In this document: positions 42,367 through 50,689 of the stretch, in pieces
Position numbering within the stretch: position 1 is the stretch's first letter
Layout of the letters: the number at the start of each line of letters is the position of its first letter
NCBI GenBank assembly: GCA_963830385.1
Contig: CAWHMD010000009.1
Span: 806,001-870,000 of the forward strand
Length of the DNA: 64,000 nt
Direction: 5' to 3'
From: Bog-532 sp963830385
GTDB lineage: Bacteria; Actinomycetota; Actinomycetes; Streptosporangiales; Streptosporangiaceae
The notes under the pieces: generated by a model
Seen by the model: the letters and a program-made list of their open reading frames with translations, nothing else
What the model was told of the DNA's origin: nothing
Database searches by the model: none
Made by a program: the position numbers and the translations under genes

Positions 42367-42489
42367 GCCAAGCTCCTTCGTTCCGGGACTTTACGTTGCC
42401 GGTTCAGCCAAGCATCTCCCGTCCCGGGCGCTGCCCCCTCGTCCGGCCAGGGTGAATCGACCCAGGGCGGCTCCAGGCAGTGTGGGGCC

Positions 42490-43491
42490 ATGAGCTTGGA
42501 GGGCCTGATTGGCCTCTTCGACCGGATCACCGCCTGGGCGGACCGGCTGCAGCGCAAACATAGTGTGCTCGGCTTTCCCTACGCGGTCATCAAGAAGTAC
42601 GACGACGATGCGGGCGGCCGGCAGGCGGCGCTCATCACCTACTACGGCTTCCTGAGCATCTTCCCGCTGCTGCTGCTCGGGGTGGCGATCTTGTCGCGGG
42701 TGCTGGCCGATCATCCGGACCTGCGTCAGCGACTGGTCACCGCGATTGTGCCGGAAGCGCTGCAATCCACCGTCGAGCACTCGCTGGCCACGTTGCCGAC
42801 GGCGACGATCCCGTTCGCGGTCGGCCTGATCGGTTTGCTGTTCTCCGGGGCTGGTGTGGTGTTCTCCGCCTACCAGACCCTGAACCATGTCGCAGCGGTC
42901 CGCTATCGCCTTCGGGCCGGTTTCTTCTCCCGGTACGTCCGGGTGCTCGTCGTGCTGGCGATGCTGCTGCTCGGGGCGCTGGCGACGGGTGCGCTCACCG
43001 TCGTGGCCACCGCGCTGCCCGGCCAGCCCGGACTGGAACGGGCGGCCGCTGTTCTCGGCTCAGCGCTGGTCGTCTTCGCCGTGCTGCTGCTCGGGGCCAA
43101 GCTGCTGCTGGTGCGGCCGGCCCCGGTCCGGGCCCTGTGGCCGGGAGCGGTCCTGGGCGCGGCGGCGGTGACGGTCGTCCTCAATGCCGGGCCGCCGTTG
43201 CTGGCCAGGCTGGTGACCAAGGCCGGCCCGGTCTACGGCAGCTTTGCCACCGTGGCAGGCATGTTCGCTCTGCTGTACCTGGTCGGCCAGGCCCTGGTGT
43301 ACGCGGCCGAAGTCGCCGCCGTCCGCTATGCCCGGCTCTGGCCGCGCGCCCTGGACGTAAACCACCCCACCGCGGCCGATGCCCGCGCCCTGGCCCTGCT
43401 GGCCCGCGAGCAGGAACGCATCCCCGCGGCCCGCGTTGAGCTCCACCTCACAACGGGCGACTCCCCGCCGGCCGGGGCTGACCAGAGTTAA
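42490..43491 (+). CDS. YihY/BrkB-family inner membrane protein
   Basis: A 333-residue membrane protein of the YihY family (once mis-named RNase BN). It has about six hydrophobic segments, with the family signature RQAALITYYGFLSIFPLLLL, the ALQSTVEHSLATLPTA loop, and ALWPGAVLGAAAVTVVLN. The last ~50 residues are polar and cytosolic. Function of the family is unknown. The ATG at 42490 is in a short 123-base divergent promoter. It is convergent with the Rieske gene, seven bases away. Confidence 0.9.
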   Translation: MSLEGLIGLFDRITAWADRLQRKHSVLGFPYAVIKKYDDDAGGRQAALITYYGFLSIFPLLLLGVAILSRVLADHPDLRQRLVTAIVPEALQSTVEHSLATLPTATIPFAVGLIGLLFSGAGVVFSAYQTLNHVAAVRYRLRAGFFSRYVRVLVVLAMLLLGALATGALTVVATALPGQPGLERAAAVLGSALVVFAVLLLGAKLLLVRPAPVRALWPGAVLGAAAVTVVLNAGPPLLARLVTKAGPVYGSFATVAGMFALLYLVGQALVYAAEVAAVRYARLWPRALDVNHPTAADARALALLAREQERIPAARVELHLTTGDSPPAGADQS

Positions 43492-43498
43492 GGCCGAC

Positions 43499-43813
43499 CT
43501 AGGCCAGGTCGACGTAGACCGTGCCGCCCTCGACCTTGACCGGGTAGGTGCGCAGGTCGACCAGCGCCGGGGCGCCGAGCGCCTTGCCGCTGGTGTAGTC
43601 GAAGCGGCCGTTGTGCTTGGGGCACTCGATGATGCCGTCCTCCACCAGCCCGTCGCACAGCAGCGTCTTCTCGTGGGTGCAGTGCCCGTCGGTGGCGAAG
43701 TAAGCGTCCTCGGGCGAGCGGTAGATGGCGTAGTCCCGGCCGCCGTGCTCGAACGGGATGACGTCCTCGGGGTCGATCTCGTCTGCCGCGCAGGCGGCGA
43801 TCCAGTCAGCCAA
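43499..43813 (-). CDS. Rieske [2Fe-2S] ferredoxin, MocE-like
   Basis: A 104-residue soluble Rieske ferredoxin. The cluster ligands are Cys-x-His in GHCTHEKTLLCDGLV and Cys-x2-His in ECPKHNGRFDYTSG. It is a likely electron donor to the membrane desaturase encoded 25 bases upstream in the same operon, as in the MocE/MocD pair of rhizopine catabolism. The start ATG at 43813 follows GAGGAGGACC on the minus strand. The electron acceptor is inferred from context. Confidence 0.9.
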   Translation of the reverse strand: MADWIAACAADEIDPEDVIPFEHGGRDYAIYRSPEDAYFATDGHCTHEKTLLCDGLVEDGIIECPKHNGRFDYTSGKALGAPALVDLRTYPVKVEGGTVYVDLA

Positions 43814-43838
43814 CAGGTCCTCCTCGGTACTGGCCGGT

Positions 43839-44954
43839 TCAGGCCGCGGTCGCGCTGGTCAGGGGCAGCGCCCGGCCGTCGCTGGCCGGCGTGGGCTCGT
43901 TGAACTGGGCCGCGCCGGGCAGCAGCTCGCGGCGCACGTAGTACTCCTGGTCGCGCAGCTGGTGCAGCACGGCCGGGATGATCTCCTTGTACGCGGCCCA
44001 CAGCGATGGGTACACCGGCGCGCAGTCGTGCTTGATCTCCTCGTGCAGCTCGGCCAGCCGGTAGTACGGCACCATCGGGAACATGTGGTGCTCGACGTGG
44101 TAGTTCATGTTCCAGTACAGGAACCGGTTCACCACGCACATCTTGACCGTGCGGGTGTTCAGCCGGTGGTCGAGCACGTTCTCGCCCATGCCCGCGTGCT
44201 GGGTGAAGCCGTAGACCTGCAGCATGAACGCGCCGTAGATACGAGGCCCGCCGATCAGCACGATTGGCAGCCACGTGCGGAAAATGATGGCCAGCGCGAT
44301 CGTGACCAGGTAGATGGCGAGGTGGACGCGGGCGGTCCGGTAGACCTTCTGGCGCTCGGTCTCGGGCACGTAGTCGGCCTCGGCGGCGCTCAGCCGCCCG
44401 GCCGCGTGCCGGAACAGCAGCATGAACGCCGTCGGCACGTCGACCAGGCCGAAGTAGTTGGCCAGCAGCCTGGCCAGCCGGGCCGGGCGCATGACCGCGA
44501 TCTCCGGATCGCGTCCCACGATCAGCGTGTCGGTGTGGTGCCGGGTGTGGCTCCAGCGCCAGGTGGTCGGGTCGCGCATGATCATGAACGACGCCACCTG
44601 GTACAGGCCCTCGTCGATCCAGCGGGTCTTGAACGCGGTCCCGTGCCCGGCCTCGTGCCAGCGTGAGTCCGAGGTCGACCCGTACAGGACCCCGTAGGCC
44701 AGGAAGAACGGCACCGCCCACCAGCTGTCCCACACGATCCAGAGCGCGCTGCCGAGCCCGGCGAACGTGAACAGCAGCCCGAACCAGATGATGGTGTCGC
44801 GCACGGCCGGGTAGTCGGACCGGCGCATCAGCTCCTTCATCCGCTTGCGCGGCACCGCGCTGCGGAACCAGGCCGCGCCCGCCAGCCCTGCGTCCACCGC
44901 CGCCTGGTTCTCCTGCCCTGCCAGGCTGTACCGCTCCAGCCGTTCCCTGCCCAT
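43839..44954 (-). CDS. MocD-like fatty-acid-desaturase-fold oxygenase
   Basis: A 371-residue membrane di-iron enzyme. The three histidine boxes are present: HEAGHG, HTRHH and HVEHH, along with about four transmembrane segments. The size and the adjacent Rieske protein fit the MocD family, which may hydroxylate or demethylate O-methyl-inositol-like compounds; a lipid desaturase is the alternative. The ATG at 44954 follows GGAAGGAAC, and the LacI operator at 44981-44996 lies 27 bases upstream. The long frame continuing past it is not coding. Confidence 0.9.
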   Translation of the reverse strand: MGRERLERYSLAGQENQAAVDAGLAGAAWFRSAVPRKRMKELMRRSDYPAVRDTIIWFGLLFTFAGLGSALWIVWDSWWAVPFFLAYGVLYGSTSDSRWHEAGHGTAFKTRWIDEGLYQVASFMIMRDPTTWRWSHTRHHTDTLIVGRDPEIAVMRPARLARLLANYFGLVDVPTAFMLLFRHAAGRLSAAEADYVPETERQKVYRTARVHLAIYLVTIALAIIFRTWLPIVLIGGPRIYGAFMLQVYGFTQHAGMGENVLDHRLNTRTVKMCVVNRFLYWNMNYHVEHHMFPMVPYYRLAELHEEIKHDCAPVYPSLWAAYKEIIPAVLHQLRDQEYYVRRELLPGAAQFNEPTPASDGRALPLTSATAA

Positions 44955-44980
44955 GCCGTTCCTTCCGCACGCTACGATGC

Positions 44981-44996
44981 GTTGGAGCGCTCCAAC
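44981..44996. promoter_or_regulatory. LacI-type operator before the Moc-like operon
   Basis: GTTGGAGCGCTCCAAC is a perfect 16-bp palindrome 27 bases upstream of the desaturase start. It nearly matches the site upstream of the lacI gene at 46094-46109. The central CG is typical of LacI/GalR operators, and its position implies repression of the MocD/MocE genes. Confidence 0.85.
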
Positions 44997-45034
44997 TTCG
45001 TTATCATCAGTCGCGGGCCGCGCCGTGTCAAGGG

Positions 45035-46075
45035 CTAGCGGGCCGGGACCGGGCCGGTCGAGCCGCGCACCTCCAGCCGGGGCGGCAGCAGCCGGGTCTG
45101 CGCGGGCGCGGTGGGATCCTCGATCCGCTTCAGCAGCATCTGGCCGGCCAGCTGGCCCATCGGGTAGGCGGTGCCGTCCACGCTGGTCAGCCACAGCGCC
45201 CGCAACCGGGCGAACAGCGAGTTGTCGAAGCCCGCCAGCGACAGCTCGTCCGGCACCTTGATGCCCAGGGCGGTGGCCGCGGACAGGGCGCCGACGCAGG
45301 TCAGGTCGTTGGCGGCGAAGATCGCGGTGGGCCGGTCCGGCAGGCTGAGCAGCGCGACGGTGGCCCGGTAGCCGCCCTCCTCGCTCATGTCGCCGTGCTC
45401 GATGAGCACGTCCGCGCCGAAGCCGGCCACGCGCATCGCGTCCTGGTACCCCTGCATCCGCAGCCGCCCGGCCAGGCTCGGCAGGCCGGTTATGTGCGCG
45501 ATCCGCCGGTGCCCGAGCCCGGTCAGGTGCTCCACCACCAGGGTGGCGCCGCGCTCGTTGTCGTTGGCCAGCACGTCCACGTGCGGCAGGCCGAGGTCCA
45601 GGCCGCGCCCGCCGACCGCGACGGTCGGGATCGAGCTGGCGGCCGACGTGACCGCCTCCGTCATCGGGATCGACCCTGCCAGCACCAGGCCGTCCACCCC
45701 GAAGTCAAGGAACGACCAGGTCAACGTGTCGTCCATCAGCTGGTCGATGCGGCCGTCGCCGAGCAGGATGTGCTTGCCCGCTCCGTGCAGGACCGGGGTC
45801 AGGCCGTCCAGCATGTCCGCGTACCACGGCTGCCGCAGGTCGTTGAGCAGCACGCCGACCGTGCGGGACCGCTGCTCGGCCAGCCGCCGGGCGGCGGCGT
45901 TGGGCCGGTAACCGAGGTCGGCCACCGCCCGCAGCACCGCGTCCCGGCTGGCCGGGCTGACCTTGGGGGAGTTGTTGAGCACGAGCGAGGCCAGCGACCG
46001 GGACACCCCGGCCCGGGCCGCCACCGTCTCCAGCGTCGGCCGGCCTTGGTCTCGTTTCGTGCCCGGGGTCGCCAC
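45035..46075 (-). CDS. LacI-family transcriptional regulator
   Basis: A 346-residue repressor. The HTH is PTLETVAARAGVSRSLASLV, the hinge helix is PNAAARRLAEQRS, and the periplasmic-binding-like core carries VGVLLNDLRQPWYADMLDGL and ELSLAGFDNSLFARLRALWL. The effector is unknown: a sugar or cyclitol is expected for this family. It lies upstream of the MocD-like gene in the same direction, with matching operators before both genes, so autoregulation is likely. The ATG at 46075 is preceded by GGAGGGTGCGTGGC. Confidence 0.93.
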   Translation of the reverse strand: MATPGTKRDQGRPTLETVAARAGVSRSLASLVLNNSPKVSPASRDAVLRAVADLGYRPNAAARRLAEQRSRTVGVLLNDLRQPWYADMLDGLTPVLHGAGKHILLGDGRIDQLMDDTLTWSFLDFGVDGLVLAGSIPMTEAVTSAASSIPTVAVGGRGLDLGLPHVDVLANDNERGATLVVEHLTGLGHRRIAHITGLPSLAGRLRMQGYQDAMRVAGFGADVLIEHGDMSEEGGYRATVALLSLPDRPTAIFAANDLTCVGALSAATALGIKVPDELSLAGFDNSLFARLRALWLTSVDGTAYPMGQLAGQMLLKRIEDPTAPAQTRLLPPRLEVRGSTGPVPAR

Positions 46076-46093
46076 GCACCCTCCCGTCGGTGT

Positions 46094-46109
46094 TGGAGCG
46101 ATCCAACGC
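46094..46109. promoter_or_regulatory. LacI-type operator before the lacI gene
   Basis: GTTGGAGCGATCCAAC differs in one base from the palindrome at 44981-44996. It lies 19 bases upstream of the lacI start, so the regulator probably represses itself as well as the MocD/MocE genes. Confidence 0.82.
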
Positions 46110-46182
46110 TAGGGCGGCGGCGGGAGGGTGTCAACGATCCCGAGCGTCGGACGGCGTTCGGTCGGGGCGAAGCTCTCGGCTG

Positions 46183-47259
46183 CTACGGGCCCACCACCGT
46201 CAGGCCGAACGGCTTGTCGCCGGCCGCGTGGGCCACGGCCTCGTTCACCTCGTCCAGCGGGAACTCGGTCACCTGGTACTGGCTCAGATCGATCAGGCCG
46301 GCCTTGGCCAGGCTGATCAGCCGGGGAGCGGCCGCCCGCTGGAACATCCACTGCCCGCGAACGCTGATGCCGTTGCGCATCAGCCACGGGTAGGGCAGCG
46401 CCAGGTCCTCGCCGCCCAGCATGCCGACCCCGCCCATCAGTACGACCCGGCCGGATTCCCGTACGGTCATGACCGCGGCCCGGACCGGCGCCGTGCCCGC
46501 TTCGGGCGGCAGCATGTCCAGCACCACGTCGATCGGCCCGTCTGCGGCTGCTCGCATGCGCCGCTGGTCCTCCCCAGCTTCGCCGGTCAGTCGCACGGTC
46601 CGAACCCGGTCCCCGAATCGCCGGGCCAGATCGTCCAGCACGGCCTCGTTCCGGCCCGGCGCGACCACCCGGGCCGCCCCCATGCCCAGCGCGACCGTTA
46701 CCGCCGCACTGCCGTAGTTCCCGGTCGCCCCGCTGACCAGTGCCGTCTCGCCCGGCTGAAGTCCAACGGCGACGAAGCCCCCGAACGGTACCAGCAGCAG
46801 GTCCATCGCGCACCACCGCGCGGCATCGGCCTCGTCAATTTCCCCGAGCGGAATGGCATTCTCGGTCGGGATCATCATCTGGCTCGCGAACGCGCCGTGC
46901 CGGTAGTGCCGCATCAGCTGCCGGCCGCCCTCACCGCGCGCACTCCAGCCCTGCAGCACGATGTCCGGGGCATTCAAGCTGTCGCGTGAGCGCACGGTGA
47001 TGTCACACAGCACCCAGTTTCCCGGCTTGAGCCGCGTCGAGTCCGGCCCGGTGGCCCGGACCCGGCCGACCGCCGCCGTGCCTGGCGCCAGCGGCAACTC
47101 CATCGCGTAGTTGCGTTCCCCGCGCAGCACCTCGCCGGTGTAGGACAGGACATGCGCCGCCACCACGTCCACGATGACTTCCCCGGTGCCCAGCACCAGG
47201 TCCGGCAGGGTCGTCACCTCGAGCGGCGACCCGAATTCTCTGAGCAGTGCAGCCTTCAT
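46183..47259 (-). CDS. MDR-family alcohol dehydrogenase-like protein
   Basis: A 358-residue medium-chain dehydrogenase. The N-terminus MKAALLREFGSPLEVTTLPD and the Rossmann loop LVSGATGNYGSAAVTVALGM are clear, but the catalytic zinc Cys/His pattern is replaced (AAHVLSYTGEVL), so it is probably a zinc-less member. The ATG at 47259 follows GTGGAGCC. It is divergent from a MmyB-type regulator across a palindrome pair (47299-47314), a frequent regulator-target arrangement in actinomycetes. Substrate unknown. Confidence 0.88.
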   Translation of the reverse strand: MKAALLREFGSPLEVTTLPDLVLGTGEVIVDVVAAHVLSYTGEVLRGERNYAMELPLAPGTAAVGRVRATGPDSTRLKPGNWVLCDITVRSRDSLNAPDIVLQGWSARGEGGRQLMRHYRHGAFASQMMIPTENAIPLGEIDEADAARWCAMDLLLVPFGGFVAVGLQPGETALVSGATGNYGSAAVTVALGMGAARVVAPGRNEAVLDDLARRFGDRVRTVRLTGEAGEDQRRMRAAADGPIDVVLDMLPPEAGTAPVRAAVMTVRESGRVVLMGGVGMLGGEDLALPYPWLMRNGISVRGQWMFQRAAAPRLISLAKAGLIDLSQYQVTEFPLDEVNEAVAHAAGDKPFGLTVVGP

Positions 47260-47298
47260 GGCTCCACTCAACCGCGCTCCCGGCCCCTGATGAAGGCC

Positions 47299-47314
47299 TA
47301 GTACTATCCTAGGA
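47299..47314. promoter_or_regulatory. paired 8-bp palindromes in the MDR / MmyB divergent promoter
   Basis: TAGTACTA (47299-47306) is directly followed by TCCTAGGA (47307-47314). Both are perfect palindromes and sit between the starts of the two divergent genes. This is a likely operator for the adjacent MmyB-type regulator. Confidence 0.6.
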
Positions 47315-47357
47315 CCAATGAGTGCCACCCGGCCTGGCCCGAGCTAGGGAGCGGACG

Positions 47358-48158
47358 ATGCCCGCCACCGCCGAAGACCGCACCGAACTCGGTGACTTCC
47401 TCCGCTCCCGCCGCGAACGGCTCACCCCGGCCGAGCTCGGCCTGCCCGACGGCCGCCGTCGGCGCACCCCGGGCTTGCGCCGCGAGGAAGTGGCCGAGCT
47501 GGCCGGCATCGGCGTGGACTGGTATGTGCGGCTGGAGCAGGGCCGGGCGGTCCGCCCCTCGGTGGCCACCATCGACGCGCTGGCGCAGGTGCTGCGCCTG
47601 GACCCGGCCGAGCGGACCCACCTGCGGACGCTGGCCCGCAGCCCCCGCCACCGGGCGTTCGCCCGCGAGACCGTGCCGGCCACCATCCGCCGCCTGGTCG
47701 AGGGCCTGAACCAGCCCGCCTACGTCACCGGCCGCCGCTGGGACGTCCTCGCCTGGAACGCCGCCGCCGCCGACGTTGTCACCGGCTTCGCCCAGATCCC
47801 CGAGCCCGACCGCAACATCCTGCTGCTGATGTTCGCTCACCCGTTCGGCCGCGAGCGCTTCGGCCCCGGCTGGGCCGCCGAGGCCCGGCGGATGGTGGCC
47901 CAGTTCCGCGCCACCCACGACCTCTGGTCCCGCGACCCCGCCTTCGAGGAGCTGATGACCCGCCTCCGCGCCGCCAGCCCCGAGTTCGCCACCTGGTGGG
48001 AAGCACACGACATCCGCCGCAGCATGGCCGGCGTCAAAACCTTCTACTACCCGGGCGGCCAAGGCCGCCTGGGCCGCGACCCGCTCCGCTTCGAGTACGC
48101 CACCTTCCAGGCCAACGACGACCCAGCCCTCAAGCTCTCCATCTACACCCCGGCCTAA
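47358..48158 (+). CDS. MmyB-family XRE-type transcriptional regulator
   Basis: A 266-residue regulator with an N-terminal XRE HTH (GDFLRSRRERLTPAELGL... RRTPGLRREEVAELAGIG) then VDWYVRLEQGRAVRPSVATI, and a C-terminal MmyB ligand domain (WDVLAWNAAAADVVTGF and the WWEAHDIRRSMAGVKTFYYP block). Ligand is a possible fatty acid or other lipid in this family. The ATG at 47358 follows GGGAGCGGACG. Divergent from the MDR dehydrogenase. Confidence 0.93.
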   Translation: MPATAEDRTELGDFLRSRRERLTPAELGLPDGRRRRTPGLRREEVAELAGIGVDWYVRLEQGRAVRPSVATIDALAQVLRLDPAERTHLRTLARSPRHRAFARETVPATIRRLVEGLNQPAYVTGRRWDVLAWNAAAADVVTGFAQIPEPDRNILLLMFAHPFGRERFGPGWAAEARRMVAQFRATHDLWSRDPAFEELMTRLRAASPEFATWWEAHDIRRSMAGVKTFYYPGGQGRLGRDPLRFEYATFQANDDPALKLSIYTPA

Positions 48159-48208
48159 CTCCAGGCCGGAGCAGGTTTGCGCGGGGCTGGCGCCGGTAGG
48201 TGTTGCCC

Positions 48209-49471
48209 ATGACCACTGCTGATCACGCGATGGACGTATGGCGCCAGGCCGGCTGGCTCCCGGCAAACCAGGACGACCTGGAGGCCTGGCTGGACGGCCA
48301 CCGCGAACGGGCGGAGGCCCGGGGCGAGCAGGTCGTGCTCCATCCCGTGCTCACCGAATTCCAGGAGCTGATCAACACCGATCCCGTGGTGCGGATGTAC
48401 ATCGACCAGATGATCGCCCAGGTGCCGGGGACCAAGCCGTACCGCAAGCGGCACCTGGAGAGCGTGCCGCAGTTGCTGCGCCTGATCAACGAGGTGCTGA
48501 CCAGCGCGCCTGAGTTTGGCGGCGATCAGGTGGCCACGCCGCTCGGCGCGATCCTGGACTGGACCATGGGCACCCGGGCGGGCTTCGCCGCCTACCGCGA
48601 CCCGCGGATCAACGCGATGCTCAGGAAGATCCTCAACGCCTGGGCCGAGTTCCTCAGCGGCAGCGAATCTCTCTACGCGCTCAACGATTCGCCGACCGGC
48701 TGGAAAAGCGCCCAGGCCCGGCAGGCGATCGGCATCGAGCAGTACGAACACGACCCGAAGGACGAGCACTGGGGCTTCACCTCCTGGAACGACTTCTTCA
48801 CCCGGCGGTTCAAGGACGGCGAGCGCCCGGTGGCCTCTCCCGGGGACGACAAGGTCATCGTCAGCGCTTGCGAGTCCACGCCCTACGGCATCAGCACCGA
48901 CGTCAAACGCCAGGACCGCTTCTGGATCAAGAGCCAGCCCTATTCGCTGGAGGACATGCTGGCCAACGACGAATCAGTCGATCAGTTCGCCGGCGGCACC
49001 GTCTATCAGGCCTTTCTGAGCGCGACCAACTACCACCGCTGGCACAGCCCGGTGGCCGGGACGATCGTCCGGGCGTTCGTCCAGCCGGGCACCTACTACT
49101 CCGAGCCCGACTCCGAAGGCGCCGACGCGGTCGAGCCGATGAACTCCCAGTCCTACCTGGCTCACGTCGCGGCCCGGGCCATCGTCATCATCGAAGCCGA
49201 CGACCCGGTCATCGGCCAGCTGGCCTTCGTGGCCGTCGGCATGTCGGACGTCTCCTCCTGCCTGATCGGCCCGAAGATCAAGCCCGGCTACCACGTCGCC
49301 AAGGGGGAGGAGCTCGGCTACTTCCAGTACGGCGGCTCGACCCACTGCCTGGTCTTCCGCCCCGGCGCGATCGCCGAGTTCGCCCTCACGGCCATTCCCC
49401 AGCCGCACGACCCCCAGGCGCCGCTGATGCTGGTCCGCTCCAAGCTCGCCGTCGCCAGCCCCACGCGCTGA
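48209..49471 (+). CDS. pyruvoyl-dependent decarboxylase, PSD/PsiD-like
   Basis: A 420-residue phosphatidylserine-decarboxylase-related enzyme with the extra N-terminal domain of PsiD-like L-tryptophan decarboxylases (HPVLTEFQELINTDPVVRMY is the marker). The C-terminal PSD half shows FTSWNDFFTRRFKDGERPVA and SATNYHRWHSPVAGTIVRAF with the PSD His. The self-cleavage site is GGST in GYFQYGGSTHCLVF, where Ser would become the pyruvoyl. There is no membrane anchor. Substrate is probably an amino acid, not phosphatidylserine; not established. The ATG at 48209 is the family-like start. Confidence 0.9.
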   Translation: MTTADHAMDVWRQAGWLPANQDDLEAWLDGHRERAEARGEQVVLHPVLTEFQELINTDPVVRMYIDQMIAQVPGTKPYRKRHLESVPQLLRLINEVLTSAPEFGGDQVATPLGAILDWTMGTRAGFAAYRDPRINAMLRKILNAWAEFLSGSESLYALNDSPTGWKSAQARQAIGIEQYEHDPKDEHWGFTSWNDFFTRRFKDGERPVASPGDDKVIVSACESTPYGISTDVKRQDRFWIKSQPYSLEDMLANDESVDQFAGGTVYQAFLSATNYHRWHSPVAGTIVRAFVQPGTYYSEPDSEGADAVEPMNSQSYLAHVAARAIVIIEADDPVIGQLAFVAVGMSDVSSCLIGPKIKPGYHVAKGEELGYFQYGGSTHCLVFRPGAIAEFALTAIPQPHDPQAPLMLVRSKLAVASPTR

Positions 49472-49534
49472 CCGCGTGACACCCGATCCGCCCGCCGGCG
49501 GGCTGGACGCCGGCTGCGGCATTGAAAGACTGCC

Positions 49535-50296
49535 GTGATGGAGGAAAGGCTGGACGGAGGCAATGCTGGCGGGGCCGTCCGGGTGGGTGAGACGGTCCGG
49601 CGGTCCGCGGGGCCGTGGACGCCTGCCGTGCATGCGCTCTTGCGGCATCTCGCCGATAACGGTTTCCCGGGCAGTCCCCGCCCGCTGGGCGTCGACGGTC
49701 AAGGCCGGGAGGTGCTGACGTTCGTGGAGGGTGAGACGGTGGGTAGCACGCTGCCCTGGCCAGGTTGGACCCACACCGAGCGCACGCTGACTCAGGTGGC
49801 CCGCTGGATGCGTCGCTACCACGAGGCCGTGGCAGATTTCGTCCCGCCGGACGGGGCGGTCTGGCGGATGGGCGGCCAGTGGCGTCCCGGCCTGATCATC
49901 GGGCACAACGACGCCGCTCCTTACAACGCCGTGTGGCGGCCCGGGCACCTGGCCGGGTTCATCGACTGGGACATGGCAGGCCCGGTGAGCCCGGCCTGGG
50001 ACCTGGCGTTCGCCGCGTTCAGCTGGGTGCCGCTGCACGCCCGCCACGTAGTCGCGCGGGAGGGATTCACCGATTTCGGTTCCCGGCCGGCCCGGCTGCG
50101 GCTGTTGCTGGCCGAATACGGCTGGGCCGGCACGACCGGTGAGTTCCTCGAGGTTGTCCGGGCCCGTATCTGCGCTCACGCCGCTGGTGTCCGTGGCCTG
50201 GCGGCTACCGGGGATCCGCTGTTCACCCGGCTTGTCGCCCTGGGTGTGGCCGACGATCTGGACATCGCCCTGGCCGAACTGGACGAGTTCGCTTGA
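49535..50296 (+). CDS. aminoglycoside/choline-type phosphotransferase (APH family)
   Basis: A 253-residue APH-fold kinase. The catalytic loop is LIIGHNDAAPYNAVW and the metal-binding DFG equivalent is GFIDWDMAGPVSPAWDLAFA. The N-terminal lobe is short. Substrate may be an aminoglycoside, choline or a metabolite; no resistance gene family can be specified. It follows the PsiD-like gene by 63 bases in the same direction. The ATG at 49538 (MEERLDGG) is an alternative start. Confidence 0.85.
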   Translation: MMEERLDGGNAGGAVRVGETVRRSAGPWTPAVHALLRHLADNGFPGSPRPLGVDGQGREVLTFVEGETVGSTLPWPGWTHTERTLTQVARWMRRYHEAVADFVPPDGAVWRMGGQWRPGLIIGHNDAAPYNAVWRPGHLAGFIDWDMAGPVSPAWDLAFAAFSWVPLHARHVVAREGFTDFGSRPARLRLLLAEYGWAGTTGEFLEVVRARICAHAAGVRGLAATGDPLFTRLVALGVADDLDIALAELDEFA

Positions 50297-50356
50297 CCCC
50301 CATCGCGGCAGACAGCGCGTCCGTATTGCGCACCGAGCCGCCGGGCGTCGCCAGGC

Positions 50357-50660
50357 TCAGCTGCCGGGGTCGCTCAGCGCGGTGACGAAAGTGCGGAGGC
50401 GTGCGAATTCACCGGCCAGGATGAGGACCGGGCAGGTGACCTTGGCCAAGTCCTCGGCGGTCACCTTCAACGGGCCACATTCGCCCCGGCCGAAGCGGGC
50501 TTGCACCTCGCGGTTCACCATGGCCCGGGCCGCGCGCGCGGCCATGTCACCGTCAGAGGCACTCCCGTAGAGGGGCATGGCGTGTGCCTTCCAGGCCGCG
50601 AGTGCTCCGGGACTCCGGTCGCCGCCCAGCAAGCGGGCCGCCGCTTCCCGGGCCGCCGGG
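50357..50660 (-). pseudogene. internal fragment of an alpha/beta hydrolase
   Basis: About 100 codons read REAAARLLGGDRSPGALAAW, then AHAMPLYGSASDGDMAARAA and VTCPVLILAGEF, which is the lid-to-acid region of an alpha/beta hydrolase. Neither the nucleophile (upstream) nor the His (downstream) is present; the frame ends after an unrelated tail (ARLRTFVTALSDPGS). It sits between the APH gene and the methyltransferase. It is a truncated pseudogene, and no mobile element is seen next to it. Confidence 0.7.
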
Positions 50661-50689
50661 CCGCCGCGTCGCCCCGCCGCGCTCTTGCC

